The position numbers and the translations under genes were made by a program. Shown here in pieces: positions 1 to 8,185 of a stretch of DNA of 64,000 nucleotides (its first letter is position 1; every line of letters starts with the position of its first letter). A model generated the notes under the pieces. It worked only from the letters and a program-made list of their open reading frames with translations, did no database searches and had not been told where the DNA came from. Location of the stretch: positions 1 through 64,000 of the forward strand of contig JAXLYI010000016.1 in NCBI GenBank assembly GCA_046351555.1, in the 5' to 3' direction. This DNA comes from CAISKJ01 sp046351555 (GTDB taxonomy: Bacteria; Myxococcota_A; Polyangia; Polyangiales; Ga0077539).

Positions 1-3000
1 CCCGCGCCGCGCAGCCCGAGGGCGACGACGCCCACCCCGACGTCCGCGAGGCCGCGCGGCTCCTCGGCGCCATCGCCCGCGAGGGCGGCACCGGCCGCGC
101 GCAGGACTTCGCCGCCGCCGCGCTCGCCCTGTGGCCCGGCGAGGAGGCCGCGTTCCAGATCGTCCAGAACAACCTCTCGATGCGCCACGCCGAGGTGACG
201 ACGCTGCGCATCCGCTTCCTCGCCGCCAACCCGTCGAGCCGGATGGCCTCGCAGGTGCGCGGCGACCTCGCCGACGGCTACCTCGCCGCTGGCCGCGTCG
301 ACGACGCCATCGCCGTCCTCGCCGCCGCCGTGGGCGAGGACGCCGGCGCCGCGCAGCGCCTCGGCCGGCTCTACGAGCGCGTCGGGCGCCACCGCGACCT
401 CGCCCTCCTCCTCGCCTCCGCCCCGCTCCCCTCCGAGCGCGCGCCGCGCCTCACGCTCCTGCGCCGGCGGGCCGCCGCGTGGCGCGCCGCCAACGACCGC
501 AAGGCCGCCCTCGCCGCCCTCCGCGCCGTGCTCGACGAGGCCCCGGCCGACGCCGAGGCCCTGCCCGAGGTCGAGCGAGACTGCCGCCTCCGCGGGGACG
601 TCGCCGAGCTCCGCGCCCGGCTCACCGCCGCCGCCGCCGACCCCGCGGCCCCCGCCGCGCAGCGCGCCCGCTGGCTCCGCGAGACCGCGCAGCTCGCCGA
701 GCGGGCCGGCGAGGTCGACGGCGCCGTCGCGCTCTGGTCGCGCGCCGCCGACGCGTCCGAGGCCGCCGACAGCCCCGCGGAGGCCGGCGAGGCGCGCGAG
801 GCCGTGGTGCGCCTCCTCTCGCACGAGGAGCGCTGGGACGAGCTGCTCGACCACCTCGCGCGCCAGGCGAAGGCGGCGGCGACCCCCGAGGCGCGCCGGG
901 CCTGGTGGCTGCGGTGGGTCGAGGTCCACCGCGAGCGCCGCGACGACCCGGCGCGCGAGGCCGCGGTGCTCGAGGGCGTGGTGGCCGACGCGCCGGGCGA
1001 CGACCGGGTCGCGCTCCAGCTCATCGACGCGCACCGGCGCGCGGGCAACGCCGCGGAGGTCGAGGCCGCCTACCGCGCCCTCATCGGGCGGTCGGCGCCC
1101 GAGCACGCCGCGGCGCGCTGGTGCCAGCTCGCGGGCCACCTCGAGCACCAGGGCGACCCCGCGGGCGCGCTCGACGCCTGGCGCCAGGCCCGCACGCTCG
1201 ACCCCGCGCAGGCGATGGCGTGGCAGGCCGAGGCGCGCATCCTCGAGTCGACCGGCGCGCGCGAGGCGCTGCTCGAGGTGCTCACCGCGCACGCGCTCCA
1301 CCCGGCGGCGGCGGGCCGTCGCGCGGGCGAGCTCTTCGCGCGGGCGGCGTGGCTCGCGCGCGACCTCGGGCGCGGCGACGAGGCCGCGCGGCTCGCGGAG
1401 CGGGCGCTGAAGTTCGTCCCCGACGACCCCGACCTGCTCGCGCTCGCGGGCCGCGGCGTGGGCGACGCCCTCGACGAGGTGCCCGCCTCGCTGATGGACG
1501 AGGCGCTCAACGAGGAGGCGATGGTCCACGACACGGGCGAGTACCCCGCGGCCCACCTCGCCGACGTCGACATCGCGAGCGAGGGGGCGGGCGACGTCAC
1601 CGGCGAGCACACGCCCGCCGAGGGGACGCGCTTCGAAGGGCTCATCCCGGCGCCCGAGGGCGACGACGCCCGCGAGGACACCGTCACCCGCGAGCTCCGC
1701 GCGCTCCGCGACGCGCCGCGCGTCACCGGCGAGCACCCGGTGGCGGTGCCCGTGGTCGAGGAGGTGTCGACGCGCGAACTCCTGGCGCTCGACGCCCCCT
1801 TCGGCGAGCTCCCGCCGCCCGACGACGCGGCGCCCGACGCGGCGCCCGATGACGCGTCGCCGGCCCCCGCGGACGAGGGCCCCGCGGCGAGGCCCGTCAC
1901 CGGCGAGCACCCAGTCGCGCCGCGCGACGACGTCGGCGTCCGCACCGCGGAGCTCGGCGCGCCGCAGGACGTCCCCGAGTCCGTCACCACCGAGCGCCCC
2001 GCGGTGCCCGACCCCATCGACGACCCCGTCGAAGAGGAGCCCACGCAGCCGCTGTCGGCCGTGCTCCGCGAGGTCCACGCGAAGCTCGCCGCGGCGCGCG
2101 AGGAGGCGCCCGCGACGCTCCCGCCGTCGCCCCCCGAATCGCCGGAGCCCGAGGAGATCTTCATCCCCATCGAGGAAGACCTCAGCGCGCTCGCCGAGCC
2201 GGAGCCCGAGCCCGCGCGCGCGTCGGTTCCGCCGCCCGAGCCCCGCGCGTCGGTTCCGCCGCCCGAGCCCGCACGCGTGTCGGTTCCGCCGCCCGAGCCC
2301 CGCGCGTCGCTGCCTCCGCCGGAGCCCGTGCGCGCATCGGTTCCGCCGCCCGAGCCCCGCGCGTCGCTGCCCCCGCCCGAGCCTCCTCCGGCGCCGAAGC
2401 CCGCCGAGGAGCTGCCTTCCATCATCGTCGACGACGGGCTGCTCGAAGCGGCCGCGACGGTCGTCCCCGCGCCCGCAACCCCCGCGCGCGTGGCGCCCCC
2501 CGCGCCCCCGCCCCCGCCCGTGCTCCCGCCGCTCGCCGCGACGGGCTTCGTGGTGAACCCCGCCGCCGCGCCGCCGCTCGCCCCGCGCTCGCGCCGCTCG
2601 CGCCGCCTCCGCTGGCGCCGCCTCCGCCGCCGCGCTGGCGCCGCTCCCGTCCACCGCGCTCGCGTCGCTGGCCGCGCCGTCGCCGCCGCTCGGCGCCGCC
2701 GCTCGCGCCGGTGATGCCGCCGTCGTCCACCGCCGCGCACGCGCCGCTCGCGCCGCTCGCGCCGCCGCCCGGCTCGCCCTGGGGGGCCGCCGCGCCGCTC
2801 CCGCCGCTGCCGTCGCAGGGCTTCGCGCCCGCGCCGTCGCCGCCGCTCCCGCCGCTGCCGTCGCAGGGCTTCGCGCCCGCGCCGTCGGCCCCGCTGCCGC
2901 CGCTGCCCCCGCTCCCGTCGGCGCCCGCGCAGGGCTTCGCGCCCGCGGCGCCGCTGCCCGCGCTCCGCTACGACGGCGGCGACCCCTTCGCCTCCAACAG

Positions 3001-3295
3001 CGACCCGTTCGCGTCGAGCGGCGACCCGTTCTCGTCGATGCCCGCGCCGCCCGCGGCCTTCTCGGCGGCGCCGCCCGTGGCCTTCTCCGCGGGGCCGCCG
3101 ATCGCGCCGGGCGACCCCTTCTCGTCGACGGCGAAGCCCGCGCTGACGCCCGCGCAGGCGACGCCCTCCGCGCAGGCGATGCCCTCCGCGCAGGCGCTCC
3201 CGCCGCTCCCCGCGGCGCCGCCCACGTCCAACTACCAGAAGCCGATGGCGGCGCTCTTCGAACAAGCCCTGGCCTCGCTCCGCGCGCAGGGGTAA
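1..3295 (+). CDS. TPR-repeat protein with long disordered Pro-rich tail; 5' end outside window, reading frame broken near 2580-2700
   Basis: The frame is open from the first bases of the window, so the true start lies upstream. The first ~480 visible codons are alanine-rich helical repeats of TPR type (for example AYRALIGRSAPEHAAARWCQ), a scaffold for protein-protein contacts. Then follows a low-complexity acidic and proline-rich tail with four VTGEH/DTGEY motifs and six RASVPPPEP-like units. The frame that reads the tail stops at 2712-2714, but Pro/Ala/Leu-rich coding continues in a second frame at about 2582-2633, a third at about 2634-2698, and back in the second to the stop at 3295. The simplest reading is indels in C-runs, either sequencing errors or a decayed tail. 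It lies 11 bp upstream of the kinase-macro gene on the same strand, so the two are probably cotranscribed. No catalytic domain is visible. Confidence 0.7.
2215..2390 (+). repeat. Tandem repeats encoding RASVPPPEP-type units
   Basis: Six imperfect units of about 27-30 bp encode R-A/V-S-V/L-PPPEP inside the disordered tail of the TPR protein. A second repeat with a 48-bp period, encoding PPLPSQGFAPAPS, follows at about 2797-2890. Such repeats favour slippage and assembly error, which fits the frame changes between them. Confidence 0.75.
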
Positions 3296-3306
3296 TTGGC
3301 CCTGCG

Positions 3307-4845
3307 ATGACGACGACGCCCCCGCGCACCGAGATGATCTCCGACGACGACGCGCAGGCCGCGCTGGAGGCGGTCCGGTCGATCCAGCTCCAGGCGACGG
3401 AGGCCTTCCCCGCCGGCTCGATGCGCCCGTCGGCGCCGCCGCCCAACGGCCCGCTGACGGTCGACGGCCCGCCCGACGTCGCGCTCGATCCTTCGCTGAA
3501 GATGCCCGAGCCCGGGTCGACCTTCCACGGGCTCAAGGTGCACTCGCGGCTCGGCGAGGGGGGCATGGGCGCGGCCTTCCTCGCGAGCCACCCGGTGCTG
3601 CGGATGCCCCTGGTGATCAAGACCTTCAAGGTCACCGTGGGCGAGCAGATCTTCCGCGAGGCGCACCTCGCGGCGCGGGTGACGTCGCCGCACGTGGTGG
3701 CCGTGCACGACGCGGGCGTGGAGGACGGCGTCCCCTTCGTGGTGCAGCGCTACGTCGACGGGATCGACCTCGAGGAGCTGCTCGACGCGCAGCGGCGCAT
3801 CGGGCGGAGGCTCCCGGTGGAGGCGGTGTGCCGGCTGGTGGTCGACGCGGCGCAGGGGCTCCAGGCGATCCACCAGGCGGGCGTGGTGCACCGCGACGTG
3901 AAGCCGGCCAACGTCTTCCTCTGCGGCAACGGCGCGGCGGCGATGGGGGATTTCGGCATCGCCACCGAGTCGCGCAAGAAGGACGAGGGCAACCGCATCC
4001 TCGGCACCCCCCACTTCATGGCCCCCGAGCAGTGGAACCAGTCGGCCATCGACCGCCGCACCGACCTCTACGCCCTCGGCGCCACCGCCCACATGCTCTC
4101 GACCAACGAGACCGCCTTCCGCGGCGAGAGCGCGATCCAGCTCGGCATCGCGCACGTCAGCGCGCCCTACGCCCCGCCGCCGCCGCGCGACCCGCGCGAG
4201 GCCTACCTCTTCGCCGTCATCGAGCGCCTGATGCGCAAGCGCTCGGAGGATCGCTACCCGAGCGCCGAGGCCGTCGCCCGCGACCTCGCCGCCGTCGCCA
4301 CGCCGCTGCCGCGCGTCCGCCCGCTCGGCGAGCTTCGCGCGCAGGTGGGCGAGGTGCGCGTCGAGCTGCTCACCGGCGACCTCTCCGCGCAGTCCGCCGA
4401 CGTCCTCGTCAACGCCGCCAACGCCCACATGATCATGGACGCCGGCGTCGCCAACGCGCTGCGCGAGGCCGGCGGCGACGAGATCGAGGAGGAGGCGATG
4501 GCCCGCGCGCCCGTCTCGATGGGCGAGGTGGTGTGGACGGGCGCGGGCGCGCTCCAAGCGCAGTGGGTGGCCCACGCGGTGGCCGCGCTCGAAGGCGCGA
4601 TGTGCGTCCAGCGCGCGGCGCTGCGGGTGTTGTTGGAGGCCGAGGCGCGGCGCTGCGAGTCGGTGGCCTTCCCGGCGCTCGGCACGGGCATCGGCGACGT
4701 GCCGATGGCGCTCGGGGCGAAGCTGCTGCTCGAGGCGGTGCGGACGTTCGCGTCGCTCCAACCCGACCACGTCCGCGAGGTGCGGGTGGTGCTCTACGAC
4801 GGGCACGCGCTCGAGGCGTGGAGCGACGTGCTGTCGTCGATGTGA
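3307..4845 (+). CDS. Hanks-type Ser/Thr protein kinase fused to a C-terminal macro domain
   Basis: A 512-residue protein with two domains. Residues ~75-330 are an apparently active protein kinase: glycine loop GEGGMG (83-88), Lys105, catalytic loop HRDVKPAN (195-202), DFG (215-217) and APE (239-241). Residues ~348-510 match a macro domain, the ADP-ribose-binding fold: GDL then VNAAN (368-372) and a glycine-rich GTGIG (459-463) after VAFPAL. There is no transmembrane segment between them, unlike typical receptor kinases, so the protein is probably cytosolic. The macro half could bind or hydrolyse ADP-ribose, ADP-ribosylated protein or a related nucleotide and so steer or sense kinase activity; that is inference. 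It starts 11 bp after the TPR gene, and its stop abuts the stop of the convergent gene with no spacer. Confidence 0.88.
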   Translation: MTTTPPRTEMISDDDAQAALEAVRSIQLQATEAFPAGSMRPSAPPPNGPLTVDGPPDVALDPSLKMPEPGSTFHGLKVHSRLGEGGMGAAFLASHPVLRMPLVIKTFKVTVGEQIFREAHLAARVTSPHVVAVHDAGVEDGVPFVVQRYVDGIDLEELLDAQRRIGRRLPVEAVCRLVVDAAQGLQAIHQAGVVHRDVKPANVFLCGNGAAAMGDFGIATESRKKDEGNRILGTPHFMAPEQWNQSAIDRRTDLYALGATAHMLSTNETAFRGESAIQLGIAHVSAPYAPPPPRDPREAYLFAVIERLMRKRSEDRYPSAEAVARDLAAVATPLPRVRPLGELRAQVGEVRVELLTGDLSAQSADVLVNAANAHMIMDAGVANALREAGGDEIEEEAMARAPVSMGEVVWTGAGALQAQWVAHAVAALEGAMCVQRAALRVLLEAEARRCESVAFPALGTGIGDVPMALGAKLLLEAVRTFASLQPDHVREVRVVLYDGHALEAWSDVLSSM

Positions 4846-5271
4846 TCAGTCGCGCGCGGGGTGGCGCCCCGGCCACGCGACGAACACCTCGGGCTCGGGC
4901 TCGCGCTCGGCCGTCCAGCCGCCGGAGACGAGCGCCCAGCCGTGGGGCCGCGCCATCCAGCGCGGCTCGACCCAGCGCATCCCGCGCTCGGGCGGGGTGC
5001 GGTAGCGCCCGTGGTGCCAGACGAAGCGGGCGTCTTCCCAGCCCCAGTAGCCGGGCGTCCAGACGGCGTGGCGGTGGCGCTCGGACGGGACGGTCTCGGT
5101 GATGGGTGCGGGCGGCGTGAGGGCGGTTTCGGCGACGACGGTGTTGGGCTCGCCGACCGCGTCCGACGCGGGCTCGGTGGCGGCGGCCCGGGTCGTCGCG
5201 GCCTGCGCTGACGCGACCCCGGGGGCCAGCGCGGCGCCGAACAGCAGGAACGAAAGCAGTGCAGCTCTCAT
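4846..5271 (-). CDS. Small secreted protein with aromatic WxPGYWxW / GGW motifs (YXWQ/WxxGxW-repeat type)
   Basis: A 141-residue protein starting at an ATG, with a clear Sec signal peptide (MRAALLSFLLFGAALAPG, cleavage near ASAQ). After an Ala/Thr/Pro linker come tryptophan motifs (WTPGYWGW, RYRTPP, ALVSGGWTA) like those of the short WxxGxW / YXWxGx repeat proteins common in proteobacterial envelopes. That family has no settled function. It converges on the kinase-macro gene with no bases between the stop codons, so the two mRNAs must overlap at their 3' ends. Confidence 0.7.
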   Translation of the reverse strand: MRAALLSFLLFGAALAPGVASAQAATTRAAATEPASDAVGEPNTVVAETALTPPAPITETVPSERHRHAVWTPGYWGWEDARFVWHHGRYRTPPERGMRWVEPRWMARPHGWALVSGGWTAEREPEPEVFVAWPGRHPARD

Positions 5272-5913
5272 GGCGACCTCCCTGGCGAGGCGACGTCGCG
5301 CGGAGCGTCAGGGCGTGCCTGATGACTCCGTGGCGCCGTCGCTCGCGGCGTGTGTGGGTTGCATCGCCGAGGGAACTTTGCGTACGCCATGCCAGCGGCG
5401 CGCGCGGCCGGATTTGCGGGCGTCCGCGCGAGGGGGTCGGGGGCGCGGGTGTCGCCCAGCGCCCCGCCTGGGGACGGCGGGAACACCCGAGGCGCTGCCG
5501 GCGCTCGATCGCGCCACGCGACGCGCGGTAGGGCGTCGGGCGCGATGGTCAGGAGGGCTGCGGGGGGGCGCTCGGACGCGCGACGGGCTGGGCGGGCTTG
5601 GTGGCGGCCTTGGCGGCGCGCGACGAGGGGCCCTTGCGGAAGAAGTCGCCCGCCCACTCGCGGGACTGCTTGCACGACACCGCGCGCTTCGTGAGCTCGG
5701 CGTGCGCGTCGGCGCGGGGCCTTGAGCGCGCGACGCGGCGTCGGCGTCGGTCGCGCGGACGCTGTCGGATTCCGACGCGGCGTCGGAGGCGGGCGGCGGG
5801 CGAGGGAGGGGCGCCGACGCGGCGTCGGTGGGGGAGCAGTGCGCGCGGAGGGGCGCCGACGCCGCGACGCCCGCTGTTCGCACCTCGACGCCTGCGGTAG
5901 TCTTTGCGGTGCG
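5272..5913. other. Gene-poor 640-bp stretch with GACGCGGCGTCGG repeats
   Basis: No complete gene is convincing here. The near-palindromic string CCGACGCGGCGTCGG or close variants occurs around 5735, 5777 and 5815; on the minus strand it spells Asp-Ala-Ala-Ser linker codons. The stretch holds the start regions of the genes on both sides and one possible broken minus-strand reading frame listed separately. Confidence 0.5.
5549..5890 (-). pseudogene. Possible remnant of a small secreted Asp/Ala-linker protein, frame-shifted
   Basis: On the minus strand a natural-looking C-terminus (HAELTKRAVSCKQSREWAGD continuing to a stop at 5549-5551) is preceded in another frame by an Asp-Ala-Ser-rich linker (ASDAASESDSVRATDADAAS). 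The two join only if the frame changes near 5705-5715. A GTG at about 5885 could begin the upstream part. It may be a decayed gene or a gene broken by an indel in the assembly. The call rests on amino-acid texture only. Confidence 0.28.
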
Positions 5914-6864
5914 ATGACGATCTCGACGCCGCCCCTGAGCCCCGAACGCGACGACGGCCCGCGCGCGCCGACGCAGGCCGAGTGGGACGCGATGAGCTCC
6001 GCCGAGCGTGTGCGTGCGGCCGCGGCGCTGCCGACGTACATCCCGAACGAGGAGCTTGGGGCGATGGACGGGTTGAAGCACCAGCGGGCGCGCAACGGCT
6101 TCGAGGGGGCGCTACGGGCCCACTGCGAGTCGACCGGTCGGGTGATGTTCGTGGCGGGGCAGCTCGCGGTGTACTTCCCGGGGGAGCGCCGCATCCAGCC
6201 CGACGTGTTCGTGGTGACCGGCGTGGCGCAGTCCGACCGCGACAGTTGGGTGGTGTCGCTGGAGGAGCGGGCGCCGGAGTTCGTGCTGGAGGTGCTCGCG
6301 CAGGGGCACCGCGAGAAGGACCTGAAGAACAACGTCACCCGCTACGCGCGGCTGGGGATCCGCGAGTACTTCCTCGCCGACCTCCGGCACCACCGGCTCT
6401 ACGGCTGGCGCCTGGGCGACCCGGCCATCCGAATCTATAGCGCGCTGGTCCCGCAGCTCGGGCGCATCCGCTCCGATGTGCTCGGGCTCGACGTGAAGCT
6501 CGAAGGCGACCGCGTGCGCCTCTACCTCGGCAGCTCCCCCTTGCTCGAGCCCGAGGAGATCGCGGAGCGCGTCCTCGACGACCTCAACGACATGCAGATG
6601 CTCAAGCAGGAGGCCGACGAGCGGGCGGCCGATGCGGAGAGCCGGGCGGTCGGCGCGGAGACGCGCGCCGCGGCGGAGGCGAAGGCCCGCGCCGAGGCGG
6701 AGGCTGCGAAGCAGGCCGCGGAGGCCGCGAAGCAGGCCGCGGAGGCCGCGAAGCAGGCCGCGGAGGCCGCGAAGCAGGCCGCGGAGTCGCGCGCGAACGC
6801 CGCGGAGGCCGAGCTCGCTCAACTGCGCGCGCTGCTCGCGGGGACGAAGCCCGCGGGCGGCTGA
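5914..6864 (+). CDS. Uma2-family (DUF820, PD-(D/E)XK-like) protein with AAKQAAE coiled-coil tail
   Basis: A 316-residue protein. Residues ~20-205 show the Uma2 pattern: IQPDVFVVTG, then PEFVLEVLAQ with Glu as the presumed metal ligand, REKDLKNNVTRYARLGIREY, and a final FLADLRHHRLYGW strand. The family has a restriction-endonuclease-like fold and is often multicopy, but its role is not established. The tail from ~225 is an Ala/Glu/Arg/Lys coiled coil with four exact heptads. The ATG at 5914 is chosen because the Arg-rich frame upstream does not look coding. It is convergent with the DUF429/Rpn chimera, another gene linked to this nuclease fold. Confidence 0.85.
   Translation: MTISTPPLSPERDDGPRAPTQAEWDAMSSAERVRAAAALPTYIPNEELGAMDGLKHQRARNGFEGALRAHCESTGRVMFVAGQLAVYFPGERRIQPDVFVVTGVAQSDRDSWVVSLEERAPEFVLEVLAQGHREKDLKNNVTRYARLGIREYFLADLRHHRLYGWRLGDPAIRIYSALVPQLGRIRSDVLGLDVKLEGDRVRLYLGSSPLLEPEEIAERVLDDLNDMQMLKQEADERAADAESRAVGAETRAAAEAKARAEAEAAKQAAEAAKQAAEAAKQAAEAAKQAAESRANAAEAELAQLRALLAGTKPAGG
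6700..6783 (+). repeat. Four 21-bp tandem repeats (heptad AAKQAAE)
   Basis: Units at 6700, 6721, 6742 and 6763 are identical except for one silent change in the first (GCT for GCC). Each encodes one heptad of the Uma2 coiled-coil tail. The near-identity suggests recent expansion by slippage, so copy number may vary between strains. Confidence 0.9.
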
Positions 6865-7115
6865 GCCTGCGACAAGCCGGGTTGTTGAAGTTCAACGGAA
6901 GTTGAAGCGCCCGCGGCGCAGGTGAGCCCGCAGATGCGTGCGGCGCGCGGTGGCGTGGCGCGTGCGCTGGGGCGGCGCATGACGATGCACGGACGATTCG
7001 ATGCATGGGGATGTGGGCGGTGCTGGCGGCGGTGGGCGGGTGCGCCACGCCTACGCCCGTTGCGCTCGATGATGCGAACACTCGCATCGACCTCCGCGAA
7101 GCGCGTCGCCTTCCG

Positions 7116-8174
7116 CTACCGCGCCGCCGGATCCGCCAGCCACGCCACCAGCTCCCCAGCGTCCCCATCGAGCACCACGTCCCCCAGGCGCTCCGCCCCG
7201 AGCGTCGCGAGCCGCGCCCGCAGCACCGCCCGCTCGGCCTCCGTGAGCACGCGTCTGAGTCGTCGCTCGAACTGCCGCACCAGCGGCCGGAGCCCGAGCT
7301 CCACGCCCTGTTCGAGCCCGCGCTTCAGTCCGCGCTCCTCGCGGTCTTCGGCGAGCTGGAGGGCCTGCTGCACCTCGTCGTGGACGCGCTGGTAGGCGTC
7401 GTTCTCGGTCTCGGTGAAGGTGGCGAGCTGGGCCACCTCCAGGGCGCGCCGCTGTGCGGCCGTCAAGGGAACACCGCGGACGCTCTCGGCGGTCATGTCC
7501 TGCGCGTGGGCGAACAGCGCCGCCCAGCGCTCGACGTCGTCCGCAGGAACGCGGTCGCCGAGCTTCTCCAGCTCGAGGAAGACAAACTGCACCTCGTCCA
7601 CCGCGGCTCCGCCCGCGCCGCCCTCCAACGCGTCGCGCAGTGCGATCCCGACCGCGGCGAGCAGCGCGCGGCGCTTCGCGGCGCCGTTCCAGGTGAGCTT
7701 GCCTTCGCGCAGCGGGGGACCGCCGTTCATCTGCGCGAAGCTGGCCTCGGGGTGCACCTCCAGGGCGCGCTCTCCCACGCGCCCCACGAACGCGGATGCC
7801 TCGATGATCTTGTCGCGCAGCCCCCAGGACTGCACCGAGAAGCCCTTCGTCGCGATCCGCTGCGCCCACGCCTTGGCCTCCGCGTACCCCTCGCGCGCGA
7901 GGGCGTCGAGCGGCGGCGCGTCGAACACCGTCGAGCCTCTCCCGGGCAGCCGTTTGCGGAGCTCCGCGTCCACCTTGCGGTAGCGGTCGCGCCACAGCCG
8001 CATCGGGACATCCACCGCGAAGTACGCCGCGTCCGGGAGGGCCTCGGGCAGCGTCGCGAGCTTCTCCACGAGCAGGACGCGCTCGACCCGTCCCCCGCGG
8101 AGCGAGACCGCGACCCATCGCGACTCCGCGCCGTCGACGCCCACCACGCACGCACCCGCGTCGACCACCGCCAC
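7116..8174 (-). CDS. Chimera: N-terminal DUF429 (RNase H-like) fused to the C-terminal half of an Rpn/PD-(D/E)XK nuclease-family protein
   Basis: A 352-residue protein with a GTG start 11 bp after the upstream gene's stop. Residues 8-190 follow DUF429: VVGVDGAESRW, AVDVPM with Asp55, RLPGRGSTVFDAPP, GFSVQSWGLRDKI and EVHPEASF. At ~190, where DUF429 proteins normally finish, the sequence changes to a pattern familiar from Rpn/transposase_31 proteins after their nuclease core: LELEKL, a helical middle, then AEDREERGLKRGLEQGVELG and a final LRARLATLGAERLGDVVLD helix pair. The Rpn catalytic core itself is absent. The frame is continuous, so this is either a true fusion made by a deletion or an inactive remnant. 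Function unknown. Confidence 0.7.
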   Translation of the reverse strand: MAVVDAGACVVGVDGAESRWVAVSLRGGRVERVLLVEKLATLPEALPDAAYFAVDVPMRLWRDRYRKVDAELRKRLPGRGSTVFDAPPLDALAREGYAEAKAWAQRIATKGFSVQSWGLRDKIIEASAFVGRVGERALEVHPEASFAQMNGGPPLREGKLTWNGAAKRRALLAAVGIALRDALEGGAGGAAVDEVQFVFLELEKLGDRVPADDVERWAALFAHAQDMTAESVRGVPLTAAQRRALEVAQLATFTETENDAYQRVHDEVQQALQLAEDREERGLKRGLEQGVELGLRPLVRQFERRLRRVLTEAERAVLRARLATLGAERLGDVVLDGDAGELVAWLADPAAR

Positions 8175-8185
8175 CCGCCTCCCGC

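Noticed and set aside
6700..6783. Tandem 21-bp repeats as a CRISPR-like array
   Set aside because: There are no spacers; the units are contiguous and in frame, encoding coiled-coil heptads.
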